A stretch of 64,000 nucleotides of DNA from Vibrio cyclitrophicus (GCA_023206055.1 CP065366.1:1240001-1304000), one strand, 5' to 3'. Counted from the stretch's first letter, positions 1-9,127 are shown. A program made the numbers and translations. The notes: generated from the sequence alone by a model not told the origin.

Positions 1-695
1 TCAAGGTGAATGTCGAGAGGTTCGGCAATCGGTGCTAATGCATCAATAAGGTGGTGGATACCTTTTTGCTCCACTAATCGACCAAGGAAAACAAAGCGAA
101 GTTGCTTCGTTTCGGTTTTTGGGTTGAGTTGGAATTGTTTGGTATTTACTCCGCAGTGCAGGAGCTTAATGTTTCCTTTCGCCATGGTATTGAAGTCAGC
201 AAGCATGTCTTTACACACTGCAACAACAAAATCACTCGAAGAAATCTTATGTTCAATGTCATAAGCAAACTCGTAAACATCATGACCGTGAGCAACGAAC
301 GAACAGGTGATATTCAACAGTTTTGCTGCGACGATAGCGTGAGCTGTGGTGTGCTGACAGAAATGCGCATGAACGTGTTCTACATCGTTTTCCGCGAGTT
401 GCAGCGCTAATTTAAATCCATAAGCGAACAGTGACTTTTTGGGCATGCTGGTTTGCTTAGAAATAAATGAGATAGCCTTGATGAATCCTATCCAGTTGAT
501 GCTGGTGACTTTACCCATTCGAACATTTTTGCCTATTTCGACAATGTCGTAGTCGAACTGTTTTTCGCTGTTTTCAATTTTGAACGTCATTACACAAACA
601 TCGTGCCCACAAGCTTTCACTGAGTCGACTTCTGTTTGAATGAAGGTCTCACTGAGTACAGGGTAGGTTGGCGCTACAAATGCTACTTTCTTCAT
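1..695 (-). CDS. Glycosyltransferase family 4, N-terminal part (cut by window edge)
   Basis: The reading frame begins at the ATG on the minus strand (693-695) and stays open to the window edge, giving about 231 residues without a stop. The start MKKVAFVAPTYPVLSETFIQ is typical of the N-terminal Rossmann lobe of GT-B (GT4) glycosyltransferases of the colanic-acid WcaL/AmsK type. A central VHAHFCQHTTAHA stretch and a later RFVFLGRLVEQKGIHHLIDA motif, the start of the donor-binding lobe, agree. It probably adds a sugar to a lipid-linked surface polysaccharide. It is divergent from the GT2 gene at 1011. The C-terminal lobe lies outside the window, so completeness cannot be judged. Confidence 0.85.
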   Translation of the reverse strand, partial: MKKVAFVAPTYPVLSETFIQTEVDSVKACGHDVCVMTFKIENSEKQFDYDIVEIGKNVRMGKVTSINWIGFIKAISFISKQTSMPKKSLFAYGFKLALQLAENDVEHVHAHFCQHTTAHAIVAAKLLNITCSFVAHGHDVYEFAYDIEHKISSSDFVVAVCKDMLADFNTMAKGNIKLLHCGVNTKQFQLNPKTETKQLRFVFLGRLVEQKGIHHLIDALAPIAEPLDIHL

Positions 696-1010
696 TCCTT
701 ACTCCTCAAATCCATGTGACTAAAGCTATCAAGCCAAGTTAATAACCAATAAAGCAAGATACGAACCAAGATCAAATTGTAGCTTTGGAGGGCTTTTCGA
801 TTGCTTTCCTAAGTTTACCCCTCTGGAAGTCGCCCGTTTTCTCAAATTGATAATCAAATTGAAGTTGTAGGTTTTTCGCCTCGTTGTGTTTTATCGTCAT
901 TTTGAGAATGTTGCGTAGTAGACTGATCTAGAAGTGATTTTGTAACAAGAAACTCTCGGCATAGAACATGCAACGTCAGCCATATAACGTATAAATCTGA
1001 GGGCGTCATT
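696..1010. other. Divergent intergenic region between two glycosyltransferase genes
   Basis: No credible gene is seen in this 315-bp space, which must hold promoters for both flanking genes. The only structure noticed is a 9-bp direct repeat, TCAAATTGA, at 842-850 and 854-862 (12-bp period), which could be a regulator site. No JUMPstart sequence, typical of polysaccharide operons, was recognised. Confidence 0.4.
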
Positions 1011-1937
1011 ATGGCTAAAGTAAGTGTTGTTATTCCTACCTACAACTGTTTGGATTACCTGCCGAAGGCAATTGGCAGTGTACTTAAGCAGACTCATCAA
1101 GATGTTGAGCTCATTGTTATTGACGATAATAGTAACGATGGAACGTCGACGTATCTCGCATCGATAGACGATGATCGCATTATTACTTTGTCCACTTTGG
1201 GTGTTGGTGCACCTCAAGCGAGAAACCTTGGGATAGAGCAAGCTTCAGGTGAATACATTGCTTTTTTAGACGCAGACGATTTTTGGTTTCCAGAAAAAAT
1301 TGAGCGCCAACTCGAATTTCATCAACGATACCCAGATCTCGCGATGAGCTTTACAAACTACGAACACCTTACCGAAGACTACCAAGTGATAGTCGATTGC
1401 TTTAGTTATTGGTCTCAGTTTCAAGGTCAAGACGAGTTGTTCATCAATATCGAGAGTCCGCTGGAGTTCATCATTGAAAACAATGTGATTGGGACTTCGA
1501 CTGTCATGGTGAAATCGGATGTGTTTTCTCAAACAGACAGCTTCAATGCTGACATTAAGTACGGAGAAGATTGGGAGCTGTGGCTTCGAATGAGTGAAAA
1601 CCATCAGATCGGTGTGTTGAACTCAGTGCAGGCCGGCTACTTGATGAGAGCGAGTTCCGTTACCCAAACTGAAAGTCTAAAATTGAGAAATTTGCAGTCA
1701 ATAGAGACCATTCTTCAACATTACCAAAATGACAGTCAACGATGGAATCTACCCACTTCAAGTTTTAAAATCGCAAAGGCAAGAATACTGGAAGGCTACG
1801 CTGACTATTATCGAGGCTTGCAACAAAACCGATTGGCCATCTCATACAGTATCCGCTCGTTAGTTTTGGCTCCGCAAAAACGAACGTTACGACATCTTCT
1901 TGGAGACTGTAAGAGTTTCCTAATGCCTGCACTGTAA
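1011..1937 (+). CDS. Glycosyltransferase family 2
   Basis: 308 residues. The N-terminal GT-A domain (about residues 1-220) starts KVSVVIPTYNCLDYLPKAI. It has the nucleotide-sugar motif VIDDNSNDGT near residue 40 and the DXD-like AFLDADDFW near residue 85, followed by an acceptor-side GEDWELWLR motif. The C-terminal helical tail is typical of cytoplasmic GT2 enzymes that extend O-antigen or exopolysaccharide repeats. Only 7 bp separate its stop from the flippase start, so the two are probably co-transcribed. Sugar specificity cannot be read from sequence. Confidence 0.88.
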   Translation: MAKVSVVIPTYNCLDYLPKAIGSVLKQTHQDVELIVIDDNSNDGTSTYLASIDDDRIITLSTLGVGAPQARNLGIEQASGEYIAFLDADDFWFPEKIERQLEFHQRYPDLAMSFTNYEHLTEDYQVIVDCFSYWSQFQGQDELFINIESPLEFIIENNVIGTSTVMVKSDVFSQTDSFNADIKYGEDWELWLRMSENHQIGVLNSVQAGYLMRASSVTQTESLKLRNLQSIETILQHYQNDSQRWNLPTSSFKIAKARILEGYADYYRGLQQNRLAISYSIRSLVLAPQKRTLRHLLGDCKSFLMPAL

Positions 1938-1944
1938 GGAATAG

Positions 1945-3390
1945 GTGTCTGCTATGGGGTCACTAAAACAGTCTGCCTATTACGCCATTGGCATTGTGAT
2001 GATGAAAGGGATCTCGCTCGTGATGATCCCCTATATCACCCATAAGATGACGTTGGCTGAATACGGTTCTTTAGAAGCCATCGTCTTGTTGGCTGACATT
2101 GGGACGATCCTCTTTAGTTTCGGTATTGTTGAGGCCATGTATCGGTATGTTGGCGTCGCTGAGGGCGAAGAAAAGAGGAAGCTGGTCTCAAACTGTTTCA
2201 CATTAAGTGTCTTAGTGTGTGTGCTTGGGGGGAGCTTAATTGCGCTTAGCATACCGCTACTGTTATTGATGCTGCCCGTTGAGTTCCAACCCTATCAAAT
2301 CCTACTTCTATTGATACCGACCATGTTAGATGGTGCGATTTCTATCCCGCTAACACTGATGCGAATGAATGCGATGGCTAAGCGCTTTTGCATGCTCAAT
2401 GTAATGAAGGCGAGTGTGCAAGCTGCAATGACGTTTGTACTGTTAGAAGCGGGTTATGGCATCGATGGTGTACTCATATCTGCCGCTGTTTCGAGTGTGT
2501 TGTTGATGCTGTGTTTGCTGCGTTATCAATGGCGAGAAATGGGCTCATTTGGTAGCCTCAAATACTCTACTAAGATCCTAAAGTTTGGATTGCCCACGTT
2601 AGTTGGTGGCGCTTCGATTTACATGATTACAGGGTTAGATCGCTGGGTGATGGCAAGCTTCGTCGGTGTTGAAGAACTTGCGATTTATGCAGTCAGTGGC
2701 AAGTTTGCGTTGCTTCTTGGTTTGCTACTGCAGCCTTATGCTCTGTGGTGGTTTCCAAACCGAGTGGCTATGCTGCAACAATCTAATGGTAAGAAAGAGT
2801 GTGCGGACAGAGCGCTAGTTGGCGTTAATCTGGCCATTGTGTTGGGGTGTTTGATGATCCTCACTGTACCTGGTTTTATTACTTTGATTTTACCAAGCAG
2901 TTATCAGTATGCAGGTACTATTGTAGTTGCACTCTTGGCGATTGGTGTGATTAAGAATGCAGGTGATTACCTTAACCTTGGCTGTTTCAGCGGTCACTCA
3001 AGCCAATCGCAAATGTGGATACAAGGCGGGTGTGCGATCTTAGCTGCGATTGGTTATTTTGCTGTGACACCGATTTATGGCGTGTGGGGAGTTGTGGTGG
3101 TGCTGTGCGGAACTTACGCCGTGAGACTGTTACTGCTCTATACCGTGAGCCAAAAGATGGAGTACTTACCTTACGATCATCGTAAATGGATGGCAGCGCT
3201 GAGTATCGCCATACTTGCCATCATTTGTGATCGAGTTATTGGCTTGGTGCTGGTTGATATTCATGACTTTGTTTTAGGCAGTTTTGTGGCGATAGTGACG
3301 TTAGTGGCCTTCATTCGATACTCTGTGATTCCAGTTCCACAGGCGCTGCTTGATAAGTTTACGTTAGGCAAGCATTCACATGTGAGTTGA
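1945..3390 (+). CDS. Polysaccharide flippase, Wzx/MATE-like membrane protein
   Basis: 481 residues with about 12 to 14 hydrophobic segments spread through the length. The N-terminus, SLKQSAYYAIGIVMMKGISL, is typical of the polysaccharide-biosynthesis (PST) branch of the MOP exporter superfamily. The expected role is flipping a lipid-linked oligosaccharide across the inner membrane before polymerisation. The start is uncertain: GTG at 1945, or ATG at 1954; the AAGGA at 1936-1940 lies 4 nt from the first and 13 nt from the second. It follows the GT2 gene directly, which supports a role in the same surface polysaccharide. Confidence 0.85.
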   Translation: MSAMGSLKQSAYYAIGIVMMKGISLVMIPYITHKMTLAEYGSLEAIVLLADIGTILFSFGIVEAMYRYVGVAEGEEKRKLVSNCFTLSVLVCVLGGSLIALSIPLLLLMLPVEFQPYQILLLLIPTMLDGAISIPLTLMRMNAMAKRFCMLNVMKASVQAAMTFVLLEAGYGIDGVLISAAVSSVLLMLCLLRYQWREMGSFGSLKYSTKILKFGLPTLVGGASIYMITGLDRWVMASFVGVEELAIYAVSGKFALLLGLLLQPYALWWFPNRVAMLQQSNGKKECADRALVGVNLAIVLGCLMILTVPGFITLILPSSYQYAGTIVVALLAIGVIKNAGDYLNLGCFSGHSSQSQMWIQGGCAILAAIGYFAVTPIYGVWGVVVVLCGTYAVRLLLLYTVSQKMEYLPYDHRKWMAALSIAILAIICDRVIGLVLVDIHDFVLGSFVAIVTLVAFIRYSVIPVPQALLDKFTLGKHSHVS

Positions 3391-3526
3391 ATTCATGTAG
3401 CCCAAACACTGGGCTTGCTAATCGGCACTTAGCACTATAATTATCTGCGATAATAAAACACTGTTCATAATGATTTGAATTAGATAGTATTTATAAATTC
3501 AGTGAATACTAACGATGGAAAGATAT

Positions 3527-3859
3527 ATGAATAAGTGGATGCTGCTCCTTTCTCTGTTTTCAGTGGCCTCATACAGCGCCTCTGATTTTTCAAGTGAGGG
3601 TATTACTGCTCCCGACTTCAATTCACCGGATTTCAAGCCGCCTGAAGTTTCTCAGCAGGAACGACACAACATCGTTTGTGAAAGCGTAGTCTGCAATTCA
3701 ACATCTGCACGCCAACCCGTTCCTGTTGTTGGTGAAGTGCCCGATAGAGAGCCGAATCAAACTATCGAAACCCTTGCGAGTGCTATCTATATCATCGGTG
3801 AAATTGGCGTCGCAGAAAATTTGTCTACGCCAGAATATGAGCAATTTTTTGAGAATTAG
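3527..3859 (+). CDS. Small secreted protein, unknown function
   Basis: 110 residues from the ATG at 3527; an in-frame ATG at 3515 would add four. The first 18 residues (MNKWMLLLSLFSVASYSA) form a signal peptide with a likely cleavage after YSA. The mature part is acidic, Pro- and Asp-rich (EGITAPDFNSPDFKPPEVSQ), with two close cysteines (CESVVC) that could form a disulfide. I do not recognise a family. It stands alone between the polysaccharide genes and a LysE gene. The signal peptide and intact frame favour a real periplasmic or secreted product. Confidence 0.6.
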   Translation: MNKWMLLLSLFSVASYSASDFSSEGITAPDFNSPDFKPPEVSQQERHNIVCESVVCNSTSARQPVPVVGEVPDREPNQTIETLASAIYIIGEIGVAENLSTPEYEQFFEN

Positions 3860-3968
3860 TTGAAAGGATACGACAGTAGGGTTGGTGCTGGTTTTAATAG
3901 CTGCTATAAAAGGTCATATCTCATTTAATGATACGACAACCTTGGCATATTGAGACTAGGAAATATCA

Positions 3969-4583
3969 ATGGAAATATGGAAGTTACTGCTGTTTATCCC
4001 CGCTTGTTTTGCGCTCAATATGACTCCGGGCCCAAACAATTTGTTATCAATGAACAACGCCCGTTGTTACGGATTTCAGGTCGCATTTGTCGCAGGCCTA
4101 GGAAGAATCCTCGCTTTTTCTGGCATGATTGCTTTGGCTGCATCTGGCTTAGCGGTTGTGCTTTATACTTCTGAAACGTTGTTTTTCCTGATCAAGCTAT
4201 TTGGTGCAATGTATCTGTTGTGGATAGCCTTCAACCTATGGCGCTCACAAGCCAGCCCGGTTGCGGATATCGAACGAAATAAGAATTGGTTTGGTCTTGT
4301 TAAACAAGAGTTTGCGCTTGCCGCTGGTAACCCTAAAGCGATACTCATTTTTACTGCATTCCTACCTCAATTTGTTGATGTTACCGCGAATGTAAACACG
4401 CAATTCTTTATCTTAGGAAGCACTTTTCTTGTGTTAGAAATGCTCGCGATTTCTATCTATGCGGCCTTTGGTTTATATCTACGAAATTGGTTTTCAAAAC
4501 CTCAAATGGCTAAGCGCTTCAATAAAGCATGTTCTGTGTTTCTTGCTTTATCTAGTGCGAATTTGTTGGTAAGCCGTCAATAG
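3969..4583 (+). CDS. LysE/RhtB family amino-acid exporter
   Basis: 204 residues, the usual size for the LysE translocator family, with about six membrane segments. The family signature NMTPGPNNLLSMNNARCYGF follows the first segment, and NPKAILIFTAFLPQFV lies near residue 120, both typical of RhtB-type proteins. These export amino acids such as homoserine, threonine or cysteine metabolites through the inner membrane; the substrate cannot be told here. It sits upstream of a GNAT gene on the same strand, separated by about 47 bp. A second, frameshifted LysE gene lies at 25472. Confidence 0.88.
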   Translation: MEIWKLLLFIPACFALNMTPGPNNLLSMNNARCYGFQVAFVAGLGRILAFSGMIALAASGLAVVLYTSETLFFLIKLFGAMYLLWIAFNLWRSQASPVADIERNKNWFGLVKQEFALAAGNPKAILIFTAFLPQFVDVTANVNTQFFILGSTFLVLEMLAISIYAAFGLYLRNWFSKPQMAKRFNKACSVFLALSSANLLVSRQ

Positions 4584-4630
4584 GGTTCGTTCTGCTGTTT
4601 GGTTTACCGTTAATCTATTAAGGTCTATCT

Positions 4631-5065
4631 ATGAATGTTGTTTGTGCGGGAAAACAAGAGCTCGCTAATATTTACCAATTGGAACATGTTTTGTTTGGCG
4701 ATCACGCCTATCCGTTGTTTTTCTTTCGTCAGGCATTTGATTGCTGGGGGAAGGGCTTGTTGGTGGCGAAACAAGATTCTCAGGTTGCGGGCTACGTGTT
4801 AATGACGCCAACCGACAAACAACAAGAGTATTGGGTTCTGTCACTGGCTGTTGATACTGCTTACCGAGGCATGGGGATTGGCCGTTCATTGATGCAGCAG
4901 GCGATAGAAACCTTGCCACAAGATTCCAAGCTGTTACTTACTGTTGACCCAAACAACAGCTCGGCTTGTGAGCTGTATTTGTCGATGGGGTTCGTGACCA
5001 TCAAAGAAGAGAGTAATTATTTCGGTGACGATGAGCCTCGTTTGGTCATGCAGCTCATCGTCTAG
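4631..5065 (+). CDS. GNAT family N-acetyltransferase (RimI-like)
   Basis: 144 residues. The acetyl-CoA binding motif A is clear: LSLAVDTAYRGMGIGRSLMQ, with the R/Q-x-x-G-x-G/A pattern as RGMGIG near residues 78-83. The later NNSSACELYLSMGF is motif B as found in RimI-type ribosomal-protein or small-molecule acetyltransferases. Substrate is unknown. It follows the LysE gene on the same strand, and a shared transcript is plausible but not proven. Confidence 0.8.
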   Translation: MNVVCAGKQELANIYQLEHVLFGDHAYPLFFFRQAFDCWGKGLLVAKQDSQVAGYVLMTPTDKQQEYWVLSLAVDTAYRGMGIGRSLMQQAIETLPQDSKLLLTVDPNNSSACELYLSMGFVTIKEESNYFGDDEPRLVMQLIV

Positions 5066-5107
5066 TTTCCGTTTAATTGTGTCTATCTAGGTGCAGACAT
5101 CCCACGC

Positions 5108-5575
5108 TTAGGTCAGCATCACGATACCGTGCATTAACACCACGCTAGAGGTTAATCGGGTTCGCATATCAAAATAGCCGTCGGGGCCTTCGCTTTGGTT
5201 CTCTTCTCTCATTGACCTTTCCGCTCGCCAAACCGCAATGTAGCCAATGATAAGAATCAGTGTGGTGAGGAACTCTTGCTGCTCACCGAGTAGCACCGCT
5301 AACCACGCTGCCAACATGATAACATTGCTTAGAATCAGAGCCTTGTTGCCGGATTGGCTTTCGAAGTTCTCTATCCCATTGCCCCACAAGATACCGGATA
5401 AAAAGCTCAAGATAACCACGCTGTAGGTGATGAAGAGTGTTTCGCCGCTCAAGCTAAAGAATTGACTGTCGGTGAGTGATAACAGTAGGCCGAACAAAAA
5501 GGGGATTAAACCCATATAACCGAGCTTGGCCATGGTGTTGCGTGTTTGAGTTGTCTCCAAGTAATTTGACCTCAT
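5108..5575 (-). CDS. DUF3429 membrane protein
   Basis: 155 residues with four to five hydrophobic segments (about residues 18-36, 45-63, 80-96, 104-119 and the extreme C-terminus). The N-terminal AKLGYMGLIPFLFGLLLSL and FLSGILWGNGIE stretches match what I know of DUF3429 inner-membrane proteins. Function is not established for the family. The start overlaps the stop of the glutathione peroxidase gene by 4 nt (ATGA), so it is the second gene of that operon and is likely translationally coupled. A link to oxidative or membrane stress is inference from context. Confidence 0.75.
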   Translation of the reverse strand: MRSNYLETTQTRNTMAKLGYMGLIPFLFGLLLSLTDSQFFSLSGETLFITYSVVILSFLSGILWGNGIENFESQSGNKALILSNVIMLAAWLAVLLGEQQEFLTTLILIIGYIAVWRAERSMREENQSEGPDGYFDMRTRLTSSVVLMHGIVMLT

Positions 5576-6117
5576 AACTGCTGCTCTATTGCGTTTTTGA
5601 GAGTAGCGCTCGTTGGTGATGTCGAGCTTGGGAAGGTCGCAATTACGTTGCCTTCTTTACTGATTAAGAATTTGTAGAAGTTCCACTTAGGTGTAACGCC
5701 TGCTTGTTGCTGTATCTCTGTAAACACAGGGTTGGCGTTGGTGCCTGATAGAGAAGCTCGCGCCATCATTGGGAAGGTTACACCGTAGTCGAGATAGCAG
5801 ACTTTGGCCGATTTCTCTTCGCTTCCTCTGTCTTGGCGAAAATCGTTACTGGGAAAACCGATAACCGTGAAGCCTTGGTCTTTGTATGTCTGATGAAGCT
5901 GTTCAAGTTGTTCAAATTGCGGAGTGAAGCCACATTGGCTTGCGGTATTTACCACTAATAAAGTTTTGCCTTGAAACTCTTCACACAACTCAATCTCTTC
6001 GTTTGAATTTAACAGCCTTTGTTTACCGGTGAGTATCTCTGGGCAGCTTGCTGAAAAAGCGAATGAACTTGTTAGGCTCGCGATTAGGGCGCTGGAGCAC
6101 AGCAATGAATGTTTCAT
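5572..6117 (-). CDS. Periplasmic glutathione peroxidase family protein
   Basis: 181 residues with a signal peptide (about 1-23, ending SFAFSA). The catalytic region VVNTASQCGFTPQFEQLEQL carries the peroxidatic cysteine at residue 62, the position of selenocysteine in animal enzymes. GFPSNDFRQDRGS gives the family's second motif, with Ser where Cys or Gln can occur, and PKWNFYKFLI gives the conserved Trp-Asn pair. It should reduce peroxides, probably using thioredoxin-like donors, and the signal peptide places it in the periplasm, unlike cytoplasmic BtuE. It is translationally coupled to the downstream DUF3429 gene. Confidence 0.88.
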   Translation of the reverse strand: MKHSLLCSSALIASLTSSFAFSASCPEILTGKQRLLNSNEEIELCEEFQGKTLLVVNTASQCGFTPQFEQLEQLHQTYKDQGFTVIGFPSNDFRQDRGSEEKSAKVCYLDYGVTFPMMARASLSGTNANPVFTEIQQQAGVTPKWNFYKFLISKEGNVIATFPSSTSPTSATLKNAIEQQL

Positions 6118-6221
6118 AAGTCTGACTCATTTTAGTTGGCGTAACTGTTATTACTGTTCAACGACTTGAAATGATCACTTTAAAGGCCAGAATCGCTTCA
6201 GTATCAGCTGTCGTTTAAGTG

Positions 6222-7541
6222 TCAATTGGCACTTAGCAAATAGGGCTCCACCAAGCGTCTGATATTGACCTTGGCTCCAAGGCGAGATGCTAATAGATAC
6301 ATGCCTCCAATCTTTCGGTGGAGGAATAGGGCATCGGCTGGTGGTGTGTGCCAATATTCTTGCTCCATGCTGAGTATGGTTCCTGCTTCACGAAGTTTTT
6401 GTGCTAAACCACTGGCTTTGAAGTCGTAATCTTCATCGACAAGCATGGGTTCACACGCCATTGTCACTAAGTTGAGAATGGCTTGGCGCTGGTCAGGGAG
6501 GATGGTCTCACTAAAAAATCCAATTTGCTCTAGGGCTTTGTTTAACCCCTGCTCATCATGATTGACCACAGAAGTGAAAGCCAAGCGATAACCATCACTG
6601 AAGCGATCGCTGTATTCACGGGTGGCACCAAAATCCAACAGCCCAATCTGGCGTGTGTTTTCAACGTAAAGGTAGTTGGCGAAGTTGGGGTCGGTTTGCA
6701 CCATCTTAAAATCGAACAACTCTTTGAACATGAGTTCGAGCAAGCTGCGCATGACAAAATCACGAGTACTTTGATCGTAACCTTCTATTTGCTCTATCGA
6801 GACGCCTTCAATGAAGTCCATCGCGAGCACCGATTCTGAAGACATTTGAGGGTGAATCTTAGGTACAACGAAGTGGTTGTGTTCTTTAAGCGCATGATAG
6901 TAACGAGTCGCGTAGTCAGCTTCGCGAGCATAATCCGCTTCATCATGGAGCTGTTTCTTTGCTTCTTCTAGTAAGCCTTTGTAGTCGACCGACTTGGGTA
7001 TCAACCCAACAATGTTGAGCAGTGTGCCCACGTTGTCTACGTCGCTGTCGATACTTTTTCGAATGCCTGGATATTGAACTTTGATAGCAAGTTTGTCTCC
7101 TGCATCACTGTAGGCTTGGTGAACTTGTCCGATGGATGCACTGGCGATGGGTTTGAAGTTGAAGGAGATAAACTCTGCCTTCCAGTTCATTCCGAGCGAA
7201 CTTTCTAACACTTGATTGAGCTGTTTGGCTGGCAGTGGGTCGGCGTCTGAGCGCAGGCGAGAAAGAATGTCGGCGAGTTCAGGTTCGAGAACATCGCCAG
7301 CGTCCATCGATAACATCTGGCCAAGCTTCATCGCCGCACCGCGTAAGTGGGCGAGTTGGTCCGTGAGTCGTGCAATGTTTTGGGGCGTTAATACCAAGTC
7401 TTTTGCTTTGGGTCGATTTCCCTGTGCGAGCTGTTTCGTGCCTTCCGTTATCACATTGCCCGCGACCCTTGTCGCCAGCGAGGCAAACTTACTGAATCTA
7501 GAAATTCGATGTGTGGGAAGGTTTCTCTCTTTTGCCGACAT
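6222..7541 (-). CDS. ABC1/UbiB (AarF) family atypical kinase
   Basis: About 439 residues from the ATG at 7541; an upstream GTG at 7553 adds four. It carries the family's KLGQMLSMDAGDVLEPELA region (KxGQ motif), ASIGQVHQA in place of a normal glycine-rich loop, the EADYAREADY stretch and the metal-binding LLDFGATR. Members are atypical kinases or ATPases linked to ubiquinone synthesis and lipid homeostasis. UbiB itself has two C-terminal membrane helices which are not evident here, so this is a soluble AarF/ADCK relative rather than UbiB. It appears monocistronic. Confidence 0.82.
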   Translation of the reverse strand: MSAKERNLPTHRISRFSKFASLATRVAGNVITEGTKQLAQGNRPKAKDLVLTPQNIARLTDQLAHLRGAAMKLGQMLSMDAGDVLEPELADILSRLRSDADPLPAKQLNQVLESSLGMNWKAEFISFNFKPIASASIGQVHQAYSDAGDKLAIKVQYPGIRKSIDSDVDNVGTLLNIVGLIPKSVDYKGLLEEAKKQLHDEADYAREADYATRYYHALKEHNHFVVPKIHPQMSSESVLAMDFIEGVSIEQIEGYDQSTRDFVMRSLLELMFKELFDFKMVQTDPNFANYLYVENTRQIGLLDFGATREYSDRFSDGYRLAFTSVVNHDEQGLNKALEQIGFFSETILPDQRQAILNLVTMACEPMLVDEDYDFKASGLAQKLREAGTILSMEQEYWHTPPADALFLHRKIGGMYLLASRLGAKVNIRRLVEPYLLSAN

Positions 7542-7660
7542 AAAGGTTCTCACTTAGTTATCAAGACTCACTACAAAGTTCTATAAATCATTACCCAACC
7601 GAATGTTTTGTTGTGATAACTTGTCTCGCGAAACAGTAAACAGAATTTAAAGGACAAAAC

Positions 7661-7756
7661 ATGAAGTTTATTTGGTTAAAAGTCGCGGTTACCGTTTTAG
7701 TTTTTGCTGCGCTGTTTGGTGTGGTGTATTACAAAGTCGCGAGTGGTATGTCTTAA
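7661..7756 (+). CDS. 31-residue single-span membrane protein
   Basis: The short frame reads MKFIWLKVAVTVLVFAALFG followed by VVYYKVASGMS. One hydrophobic span covers about residues 4-24, with positively charged residues near both ends. A Shine-Dalgarno-like AAAGGA lies about 7 nt upstream of the ATG, which argues that it is translated. It sits between the UbiB-family kinase and the convergent DCC gene, with only 7 bp before the latter's stop. I recognise no family. Small membrane proteins of this kind often modulate larger complexes, but that is inference. Confidence 0.5.
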   Translation: MKFIWLKVAVTVLVFAALFGVVYYKVASGMS

Positions 7757-7763
7757 CCAAGCT

Positions 7764-8150
7764 CTATTTTGTGCAGCTGTTACCATCGCAGCGCGACTTT
7801 CCGGTTAACCAGAACGAGACTTTATAGCGGTTCTTGGCAAATCGTAAATAACACCAGTCTGCCACTGGCTTGAATATCGCCCAACGTAAAGGGGCGTATA
7901 GCCAACCTTTTCCTACTAAGCGCCATGCTTGGTAGGTCACGTCTAAACCTAGCAGCAGTTTTCCATTCTCATCCAGTGCATGCAAAATGGTGTTGGCTGC
8001 GTCGGCATCAATCTGAGGGTAGTCTGAAAAGGCTTCGCTGTAGATATCGATGGTTTGAAGCTTATTATCGACATCATGCTTGGCAAGTGCCGCCATCTCT
8101 TTTGCGCATAATGGACATGTCCCATCGTAGAATATCGTTAATGAAGTCAT
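7764..8150 (-). CDS. DCC family (DUF393) thiol-disulfide oxidoreductase
   Basis: 128 residues from the ATG at 8150, chosen because AAGGGA lies just upstream; a longer frame to 8195 lacks such a site. The N-terminus LTIFYDGTCPLCAKEMAAL holds the DxxCxxC motif with cysteines at residues 12 and 15, giving the family its name. The rest (TYQAWRLVGKGWLYAPLRW) fits DCC proteins, which are thioredoxin-like and thought to act in thiol-disulfide exchange. Partners are unknown. Convergent with the 31-residue membrane protein gene. Confidence 0.82.
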   Translation of the reverse strand: MTSLTIFYDGTCPLCAKEMAALAKHDVDNKLQTIDIYSEAFSDYPQIDADAANTILHALDENGKLLLGLDVTYQAWRLVGKGWLYAPLRWAIFKPVADWCYLRFAKNRYKVSFWLTGKSRCDGNSCTK

Positions 8151-8282
8151 TGCTTCCCTTACTATTTTTACCAATTCCCAACTATACGCAATCACCGATT
8201 AGGTGGATCATTTTACTCAGTTATCCGACACTGTAATTGTGACGACTATTTTACAGTATCATCTCGAGGTAAAATCCGTTCC

Positions 8283-8870
8283 ATGCAATTACATATTAAG
8301 AGTCGATCCCTAATGACAGCGAAATCAATGAGCCGTTTTATTATAGCCTTCATAGCGCTAATGCTAAGTAGTTGTGTGAGCTACAGCGTTACTGAACAAG
8401 AAATGACGAACTACCTGCAAGATTCGGTGATGTTAGAACAAGAAGTCGGTGTGCAAAACGTTATGTATGCACAAGTGGCGGTTGATGACTTAGCGGTGCA
8501 AATTGGTCGAGCTGATGCCGAGCGAGTGTCTGTTCTGGCGAATAGCAATGCAAAGGTTCAAGTGTTTAACTTGCCAAACATGGGGCTAGATCTGGATATC
8601 GAGTTCAGCGCGATTCCCGAATACGACAAAGAGACTGGAGAGGTCTACTTAAAGTCTCTGCGTCTAGAACGTTTTGAGGAAAAGGGAAAGCAGCTTTCTC
8701 CTGAGATAGAGAAGTTACTTAAGCCTGCCGTTTCTATGATTGGCTTTGCTTTGTCTCAGTCACCGGTTTACAAATTGGACAGCAATAAGGTTCAAGAGTC
8801 ATTGATCAAGTCATCGGAACCTAATCTGGTGATTAAAGACAATAAGCTAGTTATTGAGTTGTTTGACTAA
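8283..8870 (+). CDS. DUF1439 (YceB-like) lipoprotein
   Basis: 195 residues from the first ATG; internal starts at 8313 or 8328 would give a more normal signal peptide. The segment SRFIIAFIALMLSSCVSYSV is a lipoprotein signal with the lipobox LSSC and the acylated cysteine at residue 31. The mature part resembles DUF1439 lipoproteins such as E. coli YceB, with a two-layer lipid-binding-like fold expected. It should be anchored in the envelope. Function is not established. A clear intrinsic terminator follows at 8896-8922. Confidence 0.78.
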   Translation: MQLHIKSRSLMTAKSMSRFIIAFIALMLSSCVSYSVTEQEMTNYLQDSVMLEQEVGVQNVMYAQVAVDDLAVQIGRADAERVSVLANSNAKVQVFNLPNMGLDLDIEFSAIPEYDKETGEVYLKSLRLERFEEKGKQLSPEIEKLLKPAVSMIGFALSQSPVYKLDSNKVQESLIKSSEPNLVIKDNKLVIELFD

Positions 8871-8895
8871 TTCGTTTTAAATTCGAATCTGCATT

Positions 8896-8922
8896 ATGGC
8901 TATCTTTCGGTAGCCATTTTTT
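8896..8922 (+). terminator. Intrinsic terminator after DUF1439 gene
   Basis: Stem ATGGCTA / TAGCCAT (7 bp, perfect) with an 8-nt loop, followed by a run of six T residues. Confidence 0.85.
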
Positions 8923-9075
8923 ATGACCCTAGTTAATTATCACCTCACTTTATTGCCAATCACTTTATTAAAATCAGATCGTTACCATTCAAAATAATGA
9001 CCGCTCAAATAGTTGATGTTCGCATTCAAAGTTCTGCCAATTCATAATTGGTGAAGACGGTAAGCTGTGGTTATG

Positions 9076-9097
9076 ATGAAGTTAAAGTGAACTTCAT
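9076..9097. promoter_or_regulatory. Palindrome upstream of soxR-like gene, candidate operator
   Basis: ATGAAGTT and AACTTCAT form a perfect 8-bp inverted repeat with a 6-bp spacer, 31 bp before the likely soxR start. The half-site resembles the known SoxR operator half (CAAGTT/AACTTG), so autoregulation by SoxR is the simplest reading. No soxS-like target lies nearby. Confidence 0.5.
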
Positions 9098-9127
9098 TTA
9101 TTTGTGATCACCATGGACAGGGTAACA

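Noticed and set aside
897..1241. 114-codon minus-strand frame overlapping the GT2 start
   Set aside because: Lies antisense to a clear GT2 domain and encodes no recognisable protein.
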